Assembly (NCBI RefSeq): GCF_003202285.1
Contig: NZ_MASW01000005.1
Location: 310,001 to 374,000, forward strand
Reading direction: 5' to 3'
Source: Prauserella muralis
GTDB taxonomy: Bacteria; Actinomycetota; Actinomycetes; Mycobacteriales; Pseudonocardiaceae
Length of the DNA: 64,000 nucleotides
Positions 1-8,299 of this stretch are shown here, in pieces. Made by a program: the position numbers and the translations under genes. Numbering within the stretch: position 1 is the first letter of the stretch; each line of letters begins with the position of its first letter. Under the pieces are notes generated by a model, which made no database searches, was not told where the DNA came from, and saw nothing but the letters and a program-made list of their open reading frames with translations.

Positions 1-654
1 GGCGGTGTCCACAGCGGACGCCTGGAGGATCGGCACGGACGGCGCGACCCGTTCCAGCACGGCGCCGGTCCTGGCGGCGGTCCACGCGTCGGGTGCGGCG
101 CCGGACAGCACCAGCACGTCGGCGAACTCGACCTGGGACAGGGCCACCTGGGCGACGGTGCGTTCGTCGTCGGCGGCGGCGCGCAGGCCCCGGTCGGCCA
201 TCGTGTCGTCGCCGGTGGCGTCGGCCAGCCACGATCCCGCGTCCACCGCGGTGACGACGGCCTCGATCTGCACGTCGTCGATCACCGGCCGGTCGCCGAC
301 GATCAGGTGGTGCACCGCCCAGCACACCGGCTCGGGCTCCATCGCCTCGTCCAGGTGCACCACGATGCGCCGCACCTCGGGCCTGCGAGCCAGCGTGCGC
401 AGCAGCGGCAGCAGGTCCTCCCGCAGCGTGCAAGACACGCAGCCGTGCGCCAGCTCGAGGGTGGTGAGCGACTCGCGGGGGCCGAGCCGCAGCCTGCGCA
501 GCACGACGCCGGAGCCGATCTGGCGCAGGTCGTGGTGCACCACCGCCGTGCCGCGGTCGTCACCACGCAGGCGGCCGGCGAGGTCGGAACCGGCGTCGGG
601 GGAGAGGCCGGCGATCAGGACGAGGGGCACGCGGTGCTTGTCGGTCACAGCCAT
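1..654 (-). CDS. mrf: Mrf-like CobW/COG0523 protein (zinc-response ribosome hibernation factor recruiter), 3' end cut by window
   Basis: Reading leftward from the ATG at 654, 218 codons stay open to the window edge, so the C-terminal part is missing. The protein has the COG0523 metal-site motif GCVSCTLREDLL and resembles my recollection of M. tuberculosis Rv0106. Mycobacterial Mrf is reported to bring a hibernation factor to ribosomes carrying zinc-free proteins. The N-terminus reads VLIAGLSPDAGSDLAGRL, where CobW GTPases have GxxGxGK(T/S). The P-loop lysine is absent, so GTP binding is doubtful. The gene diverges from rpmB2-rpmG2-rpsN2-rpsR2 across a Zur-like palindrome 11 nt from its start, which supports a zinc-starvation role. 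The family call is firm; the exact function is inferred. Confidence 0.85.
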   Translation of the reverse strand, partial: MAVTDKHRVPLVLIAGLSPDAGSDLAGRLRGDDRGTAVVHHDLRQIGSGVVLRRLRLGPRESLTTLELAHGCVSCTLREDLLPLLRTLARRPEVRRIVVHLDEAMEPEPVCWAVHHLIVGDRPVIDDVQIEAVVTAVDAGSWLADATGDDTMADRGLRAAADDERTVAQVALSQVEFADVLVLSGAAPDAWTAARTGAVLERVAPSVPILQASAVDTA

Positions 655-664
655 GTACTGTAAA

Positions 665-679
665 TGAAAACGATAATCA
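665..679. promoter_or_regulatory. Zur-box-like operator between mrf and the zinc-free ribosomal protein operon
   Basis: The 15-mer TGAAAACGATAATCA is an imperfect palindrome that matches the actinobacterial Zur box TGAAAATGATTTTCA (from memory) at 12 of 15 positions. It lies 11 nt upstream of the divergent mrf start and 21 nt upstream of the rpmB2 GTG. Binding there could repress both directions when zinc is plentiful. It stands out as AT-rich in a very GC-rich region. An ATG at 664 overlaps it and is unlikely to be a real start. Confidence 0.75.
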
Positions 680-699
680 CTAGCAATCAGGGAGGGCTT

Positions 700-936
700 G
701 TGTCCGCTGTTTGCCAGGTCACCGGCCGGAGGCCGGGTTACGGCAAGCAGGTGTCGCACTCGCACACGCGCACGTCGCGGCGCTGGGAGCCGAACCTGCA
801 GACCCGGCGCTACTGGGTGCCCAGCGAGGGTCGCTGGGTGCGCCTGCGGGTGTCGGTGAAGGGAATGAAGACCATCGACAAGCGCGGCATCGACGCGGTG
901 GTGGCCGAGCTGCGCGCCAAGGGGGTGCGGCTCTAG
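700..936 (+). CDS. rpmB2: Large ribosomal subunit protein bL28, zinc-independent paralogue
   Basis: This 78-residue bL28 begins [15 protein letters not shown] and contains the family signature [13 protein letters not shown]. It has a single cysteine and no paired CxxC motifs, so it is the C-minus form that replaces the zinc-binding bL28 during zinc starvation. The start is GTG at 700, with GGAGGG 5 nt upstream; the in-frame ATG at 664 lies inside the Zur-like box. It is the first gene of a tight cluster with rpmG2, rpsN2 and rpsR2. Its regulation by Zur is inferred from the adjacent palindrome. Confidence 0.93.
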   Translation: MSAVCQVTGRRPGYGKQVSHSHTRTSRRWEPNLQTRRYWVPSEGRWVRLRVSVKGMKTIDKRGIDAVVAELRAKGVRL

Positions 937-938
937 AC

Positions 939-1103
939 ATGGCACGCAACGACATCCGGCCGATCATCAAGCTGCGCTCCACGGCCGGCACCGGCTACAC
1001 CTACGTGACCCGCAAGAACAAGCGCAACGATCCCGACCGCATGGTGCTGCGCAAGTTCGACCCCGTGGTACGCCGCCACGTCGAGTTCCGGGAGGAGCGC
1101 TGA
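939..1103 (+). CDS. rpmG2: Large ribosomal subunit protein bL33, zinc-independent paralogue
   Basis: The 54-residue protein [17 protein letters not shown]... is a bL33 without any cysteine, so the zinc ribbon of the C-plus form is absent. It starts 2 nt after the rpmB2 stop and its TGA overlaps the rpsN2 ATG (TGATG), indicating translational coupling. In actinobacteria this paralogue is expressed under Zur control and helps release ribosome-bound zinc. Identity is near certain from length and sequence; regulation is inferred from context. Confidence 0.94.
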   Translation: MARNDIRPIIKLRSTAGTGYTYVTRKNKRNDPDRMVLRKFDPVVRRHVEFREER

Positions 1104-1408
1104 TGGCGAAGAAGTCGAAGATCGCGCGCGACGCCCAGCGGCGGGCGATCGTCGCCCGGCACGCCGGGCGGCGGGCCGAACTGAAGGCGCTCGTCCGCTC
1201 GCCGCACACGGCACCCGAGCAGCGGGCGGCGGCGGTGTCGGCCCTGCAGGCCATGCCCCGCGACGCGAGCCCGACCCGGCTGCGCAACCGGGACGCCGTC
1301 GACGGCAGGCCCCGCGGGTACTTCCGCGCGTTCGGCCTGTCCCGGATCCGCCTGCGCGAGCTGGCCCACCGCGGCGAGCTGCCCGGCGTGACCAAGTCCA
1401 GCTGGTGA
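1103..1408 (+). CDS. rpsN2: Small ribosomal subunit protein uS14, zinc-independent paralogue
   Basis: This 101-residue protein is the long form of uS14 (C-terminal [21 protein letters not shown] region). It lacks the two CxxC motifs of the short zinc-binding form, consistent with the zinc-independent paralogue. Its start overlaps the rpmG2 stop by one base, and rpsR2 follows after 18 nt that include AGGAAGGGAG. It replaces zinc-binding uS14 in ribosomes assembled under zinc starvation, according to work in other actinobacteria and Bacillus. Confidence 0.94.
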   Translation: MAKKSKIARDAQRRAIVARHAGRRAELKALVRSPHTAPEQRAAAVSALQAMPRDASPTRLRNRDAVDGRPRGYFRAFGLSRIRLRELAHRGELPGVTKSSW

Positions 1409-1426
1409 CGAGGAAGGGAGCCGACC

Positions 1427-1669
1427 ATGAGCAGGCGTGAGCCGCGCGTCGCCAAGCGCAAGCGCAACCTGCTGCGGGCCAACGGTGTGCGGGAGGTGGA
1501 CTGGAAGGACACCGCCCTGCTGCGGCAGTTCATCTCCGACCGGGGCAAGATCCGCGCCCGCCGCGTCACCGGGCTCAGCCCGCAGGAGCAGAAGCAGGTC
1601 GCCACCGCGATCAAGAACGCCAGGGAGATGGCGCTGCTGCCCTATCCCGCCGCGCGCCGCGGTGCGTGA
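1427..1669 (+). CDS. rpsR2: Small ribosomal subunit protein bS18, zinc-independent paralogue
   Basis: The 80-residue protein contains the bS18 core [19 protein letters not shown] and [19 protein letters not shown]. No cysteines are present, so it is the C-minus form. It is the last of four zinc-responsive ribosomal genes downstream of the Zur-like box. The following 110 bp to cysG contain very GC-rich sequence (about 1671-1710) with partly self-complementary GCCGGC and GGCCGC blocks that may end the operon, but I could not define one clean stem. Confidence 0.94.
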   Translation: MSRREPRVAKRKRNLLRANGVREVDWKDTALLRQFISDRGKIRARRVTGLSPQEQKQVATAIKNAREMALLPYPAARRGA

Positions 1670-1780
1670 GCCGGCGGGCCGCGGCGCGCGAGCCCGCGCG
1701 GGCGGCCGGCAACGAGGAGCTGCTCACACTGCCGCAACCCTGACCGCGCACCCTCCAGGGGCGGACGGCATGCTTGGCGC

Positions 1781-3010
1781 ATGGCGGAGGAGCAGCACTA
1801 CCTGGTCGGACTGGATCTGGCGGGCCGGAAGGTCGTCGTGGCCGGCGGCGGCACGGTCGCCCAGCGGCGACTGCCCCGGCTCGTCGCCGCGGGGGCCGTG
1901 GTGGAGCTGATCTCCCCGGAGACCACGCCGTCGGTGAGCGCGATGGCCGACGCGGGCGAGATCACCTGGCACCGGCGCCGCTACGCCGCCGGTGACCTCA
2001 CCGGAGCCTGGTACGTGCTGGCCTGCACCGACGACCCTGAGGTCAACGCCGCGATCTGCGCGGACGCCGAGCGGGCGCACCTGTTCTGCGTGCGGGCCGA
2101 CGCCGGGCAGGAGGGCAGCGCGGTCACTCCGGCCGCCGGGGAGCACGACGGCCTGCTCGTCGGCGTGCTGGCGGGCGGGACCCACCGCCGCTCCGCCACC
2201 GTCCGGGACAACGTGCTCGACGCCCTGCGCACCGGTGTCGTCGCCGACCCGGGTGCCGGCGGCGGCGAGGGCGAGCCGCTGCTGCCCGGCGTGGCCCTCG
2301 TCGGCGGCGGGCCCGGCGACCCGGAGCTGATCACCGTGCGGGGCAGGCGCCTGCTCGGCAGGGCCGACGTCGTCGTGACCGACCGGCTCGCGCCGCGGGA
2401 GCTGCTGGACGAGCTGCCGCCGCACGTCGAGGTGGTGGACGCGGCCAAGATCCCCTACGGCCGCGCGGCCAGCCAGGACGTGATCAACAGCACGCTCGTC
2501 GACAACGCGAAGGCGGGCAAGTTCGTCGTCCGGCTCAAGGGCGGCGACCCCTACGTCTTCGGCAGGGGCTTCGAGGAGGTGCTGGCCTGCGCCGAGGCCG
2601 GGGTGCCGGTCACGATCGTGCCCGGCATCACCAGCGCGTTCGCCGTGCCCGCCGTCGCGGACATCCCGGTGACCCACCGCGGGGTCACGCACGAGGTCGT
2701 GGTCGTCTCCGGACATGTGCCGCCCGGCCACCCGCAGTCGCTGACGGACTGGGACGCGCTCGGCAGGCTGCGCGGCACGATCGTGCTCATGATGGGCGTC
2801 GAGCGGATCGAGCAGTTCGCCGACGCGCTCGTGGCGGCGGGCCGTCCCGGGGACACGCCGGTGGCGATGATCCAGGAGGGCACCCTGCGCACACAACGGG
2901 TGGTGCGCTCCACCCTCAAGGGCATCGCGGCCGACGCCGCCGAGGCGGGGATCAAACCGCCCGCCGTCACCGTGATCGGCCCCGTCGTCGACCTCGCTCA
3001 GCGTCCGTAG
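1781..3010 (+). CDS. cysG: Siroheme synthase (uroporphyrinogen-III C-methyltransferase / precorrin-2 dehydrogenase)
   Basis: This 409-residue two-domain enzyme makes siroheme for sulfite and nitrite reductases. Residues 1 to about 150 form the precorrin-2 dehydrogenase/ferrochelatase domain with an NAD-binding stretch VVAGGGTVAQRRL. From about 165 onward is the SUMT methyltransferase domain with GGGPGDPELITVRG and a later VRLKGGDPYVFGRG. The middle dimerisation region of enterobacterial CysG appears shortened, as is usual in actinobacteria. The ATG at 1781 gives an N-terminus directly ahead of the nucleotide-binding fold. Its 3' end overlaps the convergent hydrolase gene by 13 bp. Confidence 0.92.
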   Translation: MAEEQHYLVGLDLAGRKVVVAGGGTVAQRRLPRLVAAGAVVELISPETTPSVSAMADAGEITWHRRRYAAGDLTGAWYVLACTDDPEVNAAICADAERAHLFCVRADAGQEGSAVTPAAGEHDGLLVGVLAGGTHRRSATVRDNVLDALRTGVVADPGAGGGEGEPLLPGVALVGGGPGDPELITVRGRRLLGRADVVVTDRLAPRELLDELPPHVEVVDAAKIPYGRAASQDVINSTLVDNAKAGKFVVRLKGGDPYVFGRGFEEVLACAEAGVPVTIVPGITSAFAVPAVADIPVTHRGVTHEVVVVSGHVPPGHPQSLTDWDALGRLRGTIVLMMGVERIEQFADALVAAGRPGDTPVAMIQEGTLRTQRVVRSTLKGIAADAAEAGIKPPAVTVIGPVVDLAQRP

Positions 3011-3882
3011 CAACGGCCGACGAAGGCGCTGATCTGCCCGGTCAGGCGGGTCGGCTGCAGCCGCAGCTCCACCGGGCTCGTGGCCTTCACGAACTCCGCG
3101 TCCGGCAGGTCCTCGGCCAGCGAGCCCGCGTCGCCGAAGGGGTGCACCGGGTCGCCCTCGTGCCCGATCACCAGCGCTGGCGTGGCGATGCCGCCGCGGA
3201 CCGACTTCGGCGGGGCGATGCGGCCGAAGAACACCCCGTGCAGCAGCGCCGCCATGGCCTCGGGACGCTGGTCGAGCGTGTCGGTGACCACGTCGACCCA
3301 CTGGTTGCCGTGCGGCACCAGCCGCGCGAGCGCACCCACGGCGCGCACCGCGATCGGCACGAACCGGGCGGCGAACAGCAGCGGGCCGAACGTCAGCAGG
3401 CCCGCCACCAGCGCGTTGTCCAGTACCGGCATCTCGACGACGAGACCGCGCACCCGCTCGGGCGCCACCACCGCCACCTCCAGTGCCACGTTGGCGCCCA
3501 GCGACGTGCCGCCGACCACGGCCCGCTCGATTCCGAGGTGATCCAGCAGCGCCAGGGTCTGGGCGGCGAAGTCGGGCATCGAGTAGTGCCACGACTCGCC
3601 GGGCCGGTCCGAGTCGCCGTGCCCGAGCAGATCCAGGGTGACCACCCGGTAGCCGTCGGCCGCCAGCGCGCGGGCCAGCGGCGCGTGCATGCGGCGGCTG
3701 AACATGATGCCGTGCGTCAGCACCACGACCTGCGGCCCCGCGCCGAACTCGGTGTAGGCCAGCCGGTGGCCGCCGAACTCGAACGAGCCGGCCAGTTCGA
3801 TCGGGCGCGCACCCCTCGAGCCCGGGGGGATGGAGGGGCGCGCAGGGTCCAGCCCCTCGTCGAACGCGGTTGCAGTGCTCAT
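2998..3882 (-). CDS. Alpha/beta-fold hydrolase
   Basis: This 294-residue protein shows the fold pattern VVVLTHGIMFSRRMHAPLA (oxyanion region), LLGHGDSDRPG, and nucleophile elbow GGTSLGA with Ser127. A likely acid is Asp244 in GHEGDPVHP. The usual C-terminal catalytic His motif is not obvious: the region where GHxP is expected reads ATSPVELRL. His247, three residues after the Asp, is the only nearby candidate. It could be an esterase, a lipase-like enzyme or a non-hydrolytic member. No signal peptide is visible. It is convergent with cysG and divergent from the crotonase gene. The substrate is unknown. Confidence 0.85.
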   Translation of the reverse strand: MSTATAFDEGLDPARPSIPPGSRGARPIELAGSFEFGGHRLAYTEFGAGPQVVVLTHGIMFSRRMHAPLARALAADGYRVVTLDLLGHGDSDRPGESWHYSMPDFAAQTLALLDHLGIERAVVGGTSLGANVALEVAVVAPERVRGLVVEMPVLDNALVAGLLTFGPLLFAARFVPIAVRAVGALARLVPHGNQWVDVVTDTLDQRPEAMAALLHGVFFGRIAPPKSVRGGIATPALVIGHEGDPVHPFGDAGSLAEDLPDAEFVKATSPVELRLQPTRLTGQISAFVGRCYGR

Positions 3883-3968
3883 CGCGATCGCGGTCCTCTC
3901 ACTCGCCGGACTACCGCCAGGCTAATGGGTGGCCCGTGGTTGGCACGGCGTCAACCACGTGAGTCAGG

Positions 3969-4820
3969 ATGACAGCCATGACACATTCCGCCGAGAACCT
4001 GACCGATCTCGTCTCGCTGCGGGTGGACCGCGAGGGGCACGTGGCCGAGGTGACGCTGCTCGGGCCGTCCAAGGGCAACGCGATGGGACCCGACTTCTGG
4101 CGCGAGCTGCCCCTGGTCTTCGGTGCACTCGACGCCGACCCCGAGGTCAGGGCGATCGTGCTCACCGGCAGCGGCAGGAACTTCTCCTACGGCCTCGACC
4201 TGCCCGCGATGCTGCCGAGCTGGGCCGAGTACCTCGGCGGTGAGGCGCTGGCCGGGCCGAGGACGACGTTCCTCGGCGAGGTCCGCAGGCTGCAGGAGGC
4301 AGTGAGCTCGGTCGCGGCCACCCGCAAGCCGGTGATCGCCGCGGTCTCCGGCTGGTGTATCGGCGGTGGCGTCGACGTGATCGCCGCCGCCGACGTCCGG
4401 CTGGCCAGCGCCGACGCGAAGTTCAGTGTGCGCGAGGTGAAGGTGGCGATCGTCGCCGACCTCGGCAGCCTGCAGCGGCTGGGCGCGATCATCGGCGAGG
4501 GGCATCTGCGTGAGCTGGCGCTGACCGGCCGTGACATCGACGCCGCGCGGGCCGAGCGCATCGGTCTCGTCAACGACGTCCACCCCGACCAGGAGGCCGT
4601 GCTGGCAGCCGCCCGGGAGCTGGCCGCCGAGATCGCTGCCAACCCGCCGCTGGTGGTGCAGGGTGTCAAGGACGTGCTGGCGGCCAACACCGAGGAGCAG
4701 GTCAGGGCGGGCCTGCGGTACGTCTCGGCGTGGAACGCGGCATTCCTGCCCAGCAAGGATCTCCAGGAGGGGGTACAGGCCTTCCTCGAACGACGCGATC
4801 CTCACTACACGGGCGAATAG
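3969..4820 (+). CDS. Crotonase-family protein, delta(3,5)-delta(2,4)-dienoyl-CoA isomerase-like
   Basis: This 283-residue crotonase has the oxyanion motif GWCIGGGVDVIAAADVRLAS followed by FSVREVKVAIVADLGSLQRL. The Glu and Asp in that second segment sit where mitochondrial ECH1 has its two catalytic acids, so the isomerase activity used in oxidation of odd-position unsaturated fatty acids is more likely than plain hydration. A second in-frame ATG nine bases downstream of the chosen start is also possible. An acyl-CoA synthetase gene follows after 38 nt, so the two probably form an acyl-CoA degradation operon. Confidence 0.85.
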   Translation: MTAMTHSAENLTDLVSLRVDREGHVAEVTLLGPSKGNAMGPDFWRELPLVFGALDADPEVRAIVLTGSGRNFSYGLDLPAMLPSWAEYLGGEALAGPRTTFLGEVRRLQEAVSSVAATRKPVIAAVSGWCIGGGVDVIAAADVRLASADAKFSVREVKVAIVADLGSLQRLGAIIGEGHLRELALTGRDIDAARAERIGLVNDVHPDQEAVLAAARELAAEIAANPPLVVQGVKDVLAANTEEQVRAGLRYVSAWNAAFLPSKDLQEGVQAFLERRDPHYTGE

Positions 4821-4858
4821 ACGAACCGACCGACCGAGCAGAGGACGAAGGGGACATC

Positions 4859-6571
4859 GTGGGCAACGACGCTGCGGCGGTGCACAAGGCCTTCCGGGAT
4901 GCGCGGGACTTCCTGCTCACTCACCGCGAGGACTACGACACGGCGTACGCGAACTTCGCGTGGCCGGAGTTCACCGAGTTCAACTGGGCCCTCGACTGGT
5001 TCGACCGGATCGCGGCCGATCCGGCCAACGCGCAGCGGTACGCGCTGTGGATCGTCGAGGAGGACGGGTCCGAGAGCCGCTGGACCTTCCCGGAGATGGC
5101 GCGCCGGTCCAACCAGGTCGCCAACTGGCTGCGCGGACACGGGGTGCGGCGCGGCGACCGGCTCATCCTCATGCTCGGCAACCAGGGCGAGCTCTGGGAG
5201 ACGATCCTCGCCGCGATCAAGCTCGGCGCCGTGATCATCCCCGCGTCCACCCTGCTGGGCGCCGCCGACCTGCGCGACCGGGTCGAGCGGGGCGGCGCCC
5301 GGCACGTGGTGGTGCGTTCCGCCGACGCGGAGAAGTTCGCCGACGTGCCCGGCGGCTACACGCGGATCGTCGCCGGTGAGCCGGTCGAGGGCTGGCTGTC
5401 GTTCTCCGATGCCTACGCCGCCGACGACGCCTTCACCCCGGACGGCGCCACGGCGGCGAGCGACCCGCTGCTGCTGTACTTCACCTCGGGTACCACCGCC
5501 AAGCCGAAGCTGGTGCAGCACACACACGTGTCCTACCCGGTCGGGCACCTGTCGACGATGTACTGGATCGGCCTGGAGCCCGGCGACGTGCACCTCAACA
5601 TCTCCTCGCCGGGCTGGGCCAAACACGCGTGGAGCAACGTCTTCGCGCCGTGGAACGCCGAGGCGACGGTGTTCCTCTACAACTACACGCGCTTCGACCC
5701 CGGCGCGCTGCTGGCGCAGATGCAGCGCTGCGGCATCACCAGCTTCTGCGCGCCGCCGACCGTGTGGCGCATGCTGATCCAGGCCGACCTCACCGCGCTC
5801 GCCACCCCGCCCGCCAAGGTGGTCGGCGCGGGGGAGCCGCTCAACCCCGAGGTCATCGAGCAGGTCCGCAAGGCCTGGGGCGTGACGATCCGGGACGGCT
5901 TCGGGCAGACCGAGACGAGCGTGCAGATCGCCAACACCCCCGGCCAGGACGTCAAGCCCGGGTCGATGGGGCGTGCCGTGCCCGGCTTCACCGTCGCGCT
6001 GGTGGACCCGGTGAGCGGGCAGCGGGCGAGCGAGGGCGAGATCTGCCTCGACCTGGCGCACCGGCCGACGGGGCTCATGGTGGGCTACGCCGACGACGAG
6101 GAGCGCACGGCCACGGCCTTCGCGGGCGGCTTCTACCACACCGGCGACGTCGGTTCGATCGACGAGAACGGCTACATCACCTACGTCGGGCGCACCGACG
6201 ACGTGTTCAAGGCCTCCGACTACCGGATCTCGCCGTTCGAGCTGGAGAGCGTGCTGCTGGAGCACGAGGCGGTGGCCGAGGCGGCCGTGGTGCCCGCTCC
6301 GGATCCGATCCGGCTCGCCGTGCCCAAGGCGTATGTGGTCCTGGCGAGCGGCCACGAGCCGGACGCGGCGACGGCCGAGAGCATCCTCGCGTTCTGCCGC
6401 GGGCACCTGGCGCCGTACAAGCGGATCCGCCGCCTGCAGTTCGCGGAGCTGCCGAAGACGATCTCCGGCAAGATCCGCAGGGTGGAGCTGCGCGGCCAGG
6501 AGCAGGAGCACGGCGAGGCCCGGCCCGAGGGGGAGTTCCGCGAGGAGGACTTCCCGGGTCTCAAGGGCTGA
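4859..6571 (+). CDS. AMP-dependent acyl-CoA synthetase (acetyl/medium-chain type)
   Basis: The protein of about 570 residues activates a carboxylic acid to its CoA thioester through an acyl-adenylate. Adenylation motifs are clear: YFTSGTTAKPKLVQH (A3), DGFGQTE (A5), YHTGDVG (A7), GRTDDVFKASDYRISPFELE (A8) and a C-terminal PKTISGKIRR with the catalytic lysine (A10). The overall pattern fits the medium-chain/acetyl synthetase group. The start is taken as GTG 4859, preceded by AAGGGGA; longer in-frame extensions run back into the crotonase gene. A strong hairpin lies 9 bp past the stop. The exact acid is unknown. Confidence 0.88.
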   Translation: MGNDAAAVHKAFRDARDFLLTHREDYDTAYANFAWPEFTEFNWALDWFDRIAADPANAQRYALWIVEEDGSESRWTFPEMARRSNQVANWLRGHGVRRGDRLILMLGNQGELWETILAAIKLGAVIIPASTLLGAADLRDRVERGGARHVVVRSADAEKFADVPGGYTRIVAGEPVEGWLSFSDAYAADDAFTPDGATAASDPLLLYFTSGTTAKPKLVQHTHVSYPVGHLSTMYWIGLEPGDVHLNISSPGWAKHAWSNVFAPWNAEATVFLYNYTRFDPGALLAQMQRCGITSFCAPPTVWRMLIQADLTALATPPAKVVGAGEPLNPEVIEQVRKAWGVTIRDGFGQTETSVQIANTPGQDVKPGSMGRAVPGFTVALVDPVSGQRASEGEICLDLAHRPTGLMVGYADDEERTATAFAGGFYHTGDVGSIDENGYITYVGRTDDVFKASDYRISPFELESVLLEHEAVAEAAVVPAPDPIRLAVPKAYVVLASGHEPDAATAESILAFCRGHLAPYKRIRRLQFAELPKTISGKIRRVELRGQEQEHGEARPEGEFREEDFPGLKG

Positions 6572-6580
6572 CGGCGCGCC

Positions 6581-6621
6581 GGTCCGCCCGGTTGCTACGC
6601 AGCGTAGCAGCCGGGCGGACC
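6581..6621 (+). terminator. Strong intrinsic-type hairpin after the acyl-CoA synthetase gene
   Basis: GGTCCGCCCGG (6581-6591) pairs with CCGGGCGGACC (6611-6621). An inner TGCTAC/GTAGCA stem continues it, with a GCAGC loop, giving about 17 base pairs plus one wobble pair. No U-tract follows, as is usual for actinobacterial terminators. It begins 9 bp after the stop codon. Confidence 0.8.
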
Positions 6622-6817
6622 GTTCGCGTCCGGTGTGGACGGTCGATGACCTGCGGGTGCGCCGCCCGGCGCGATTGGCCGGGTGAAGTTTCGCCTTGCG
6701 GGTTAACAGTTTGACTCCGTCGGCCGATGGTCCGGGTGACGCGACGAACGGCTCGTGTGTAGGGCCGCCGCAGCTGGTTACCCGACTATTGACCACCAGA
6801 GCCGAACACAGAGAGCA

Positions 6818-7045
6818 ATGAGTACGCAACGAGACAACGGGAGCGGATCCCCCGCAGCGACCGAGGCGGCGAGCTCGCCGCCCACCACCCCGTGCACCGT
6901 CGTCTGGAGCCAGGGCAGGCCGTACGTGCTGGAGAGCGCGACCGGCCGTCCTCGCTGGATGGGCACCGACAGCCACGGCCGCCCCCAGGCGCTGACCGGC
7001 GAGGACCTGCGCCGCAGGGGCTGGAGCTACCGCAGGCGGTCCTGA
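6818..7045 (+). CDS. Small conserved-looking hypothetical protein
   Basis: This encodes 75 residues. The N-terminal third is Ser/Thr/Pro-rich and probably disordered; the C-terminal part (VVWSQGRPYVLESATGRPRW ... DSHGRPQALTGEDLRRRGWSYRR) looks folded and highly polar. The ATG at 6818 is preceded by AGAGA, a modest ribosome site; an upstream in-frame ATG at 6755 would add sequence without protein-like character. It lies 35 nt ahead of the CDP-alcohol phosphatidyltransferase gene on the same strand. No domain was recognised and no function is proposed. Confidence 0.6.
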   Translation: MSTQRDNGSGSPAATEAASSPPTTPCTVVWSQGRPYVLESATGRPRWMGTDSHGRPQALTGEDLRRRGWSYRRRS

Positions 7046-7080
7046 CCGTCCCCGCGGCCCGCACCGGATACTGTGAGCAG

Positions 7081-7704
7081 GTGACAGACGCTCGGCCGAT
7101 CAGCACCGGCAGCGAGGCGCCGCCGTCCCTGGCCCGGCAGGCGCTCATGGTGCCCAACCTGCTGTCGATCCTGCGGCTGGCCGGGGTGCCGCTGTTCCTC
7201 TGGCTGTTGCTCGGTCCCCAGGAAGACGGCTGGGCGCTGGCCGTGCTGGTCTTCAGCGCCCTGACCGACTGGCTCGACGGCAAGCTCGCCCGCTGGCTCG
7301 ACCAGGCCAGCAGGCTCGGCCAGTTGCTCGACCCCGCCGCCGACCGGCTCTACATCGTCGCCACCCTCGTGGCGTTCCTGGCCCGCGAGATCGTGCCGTG
7401 GTGGGTCGTGGCCGCCCTGCTCGGCCGCGAGCTCGTGGTCGGCGTCGCACTGCTCGTGCTGCGGCGCCACGGTTTCGCGCCGCCCGAGGTGACCTACGTC
7501 GGCAAGGGCGCGACGTTCAACCTGATGTACGCCTTCCCCTTGCTGCTGCTCACCCAGGGCGACTCCACGGCGGCCGAGATCGCCCGGCCGTTCGCCTACG
7601 CGTTCACGACCTGGGGCGGGGTGCTCTACGTGTGGTCGGGCGCGCTGTACGTCCTGCAGACGGCGCGCGCGGTGGCGCTCCGGCGCCGCGCGGGCGCCCC
7701 CTGA
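7081..7704 (+). CDS. CDP-alcohol phosphatidyltransferase family membrane protein
   Basis: This 207-residue integral membrane enzyme carries the complete family signature DG(x2)AR(x8)G(x3)D(x3)D, within the stretch beginning [11 protein letters not shown]. It transfers a phosphatidyl group from CDP-diacylglycerol to an alcohol. Several hydrophobic segments surround the motif. M. tuberculosis pgsA2 lies in a comparable position near gcvH-garA, so a PgsA-like or cardiolipin-synthase-like role is plausible; the acceptor alcohol cannot be told from sequence. The GTG at 7081 gives the best N-terminus; longer in-frame extensions overlap the small gene upstream. Confidence 0.88.
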   Translation: MTDARPISTGSEAPPSLARQALMVPNLLSILRLAGVPLFLWLLLGPQEDGWALAVLVFSALTDWLDGKLARWLDQASRLGQLLDPAADRLYIVATLVAFLAREIVPWWVVAALLGRELVVGVALLVLRRHGFAPPEVTYVGKGATFNLMYAFPLLLLTQGDSTAAEIARPFAYAFTTWGGVLYVWSGALYVLQTARAVALRRRAGAP

Positions 7705-7820
7705 GGCCGGCCGCGTGGTTTGTCGGCGATGACAGGTTTCCTTCCGCTTCGCGCCGTGTAGCACTGTGCGAAGATGCCCAGCACGAAAAACCGCGTGCGG
7801 ACCAGGAAAGGGGTACGGAG

Positions 7821-8204
7821 TTGACCACTCCGGAAGAGCTGCGCTACACCGAGGAGCACGAGTGGGTCGCCGTCCGCGACGGGGACACGGTGCGCGTCGG
7901 GATCACCGAGTACGCGCAGGACCAGCTCGGCGACGTCGTGTTCGTCGACCTGCCCGACGTGGGCCGCCAGCTCGACGCGGGCGACGTGTTCGGCGAGGTC
8001 GAGTCGACCAAGAGCGTCTCCGAGCTCTTCGCGCCGCTCGACGGCGAGGTGGTCGCCGTCAACGACGCCGTCGCCGAGTCACCCGAGCTGATCAACAGCG
8101 ACCCGTACGGCGAGGGCTGGCTCATCGAGCTCAAGCTGACCGACGCGGGCACCGTCGAGGGGCTGCTGGACGCCGAGGCCTATCAGCGCGTGACCGACGG
8201 CTGA
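7821..8204 (+). CDS. gcvH: Glycine cleavage system H protein
   Basis: The 127-residue lipoyl carrier shuttles the aminomethyl group between the P and T proteins of glycine cleavage. The lipoylated lysine is Lys64 in the motif [10 protein letters not shown]. The start is TTG at 7821 ([16 protein letters not shown]), with an AGGAAAGGGG ribosome site 8 nt upstream. In mycobacteria gcvH directly precedes garA, and this order is kept here. The other gcv genes are not in the window. Confidence 0.96.
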   Translation: MTTPEELRYTEEHEWVAVRDGDTVRVGITEYAQDQLGDVVFVDLPDVGRQLDAGDVFGEVESTKSVSELFAPLDGEVVAVNDAVAESPELINSDPYGEGWLIELKLTDAGTVEGLLDAEAYQRVTDG

Positions 8205-8299
8205 TCGGGGGAGCCCGGCAACCCGTGCCCGACCAGGCACGGTACGTTGGCAGCACCACGTTTTCGATGACGACTTCTCAGTGCGTAAGGAGAGCTCAG

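Noticed and set aside
664-699. ATG at 664 as start of rpmB2
   Set aside because: It lies across the Zur-like palindrome, has no ribosome site and would add 12 residues foreign to bL28. The GTG at 700 has GGAGGG in place.
4805-6976. Minus-strand open frame of 723 codons opposite the acyl-CoA synthetase
   Set aside because: It is the antisense of a clear adenylate-forming enzyme. Its translation is Arg/Gly/His/Val-rich without domains and arises from GC-rich third positions.
7705-7820. Glycine riboswitch upstream of gcvH
   Set aside because: The 116-bp gap shows none of the tandem aptamer core motifs I could recognise.
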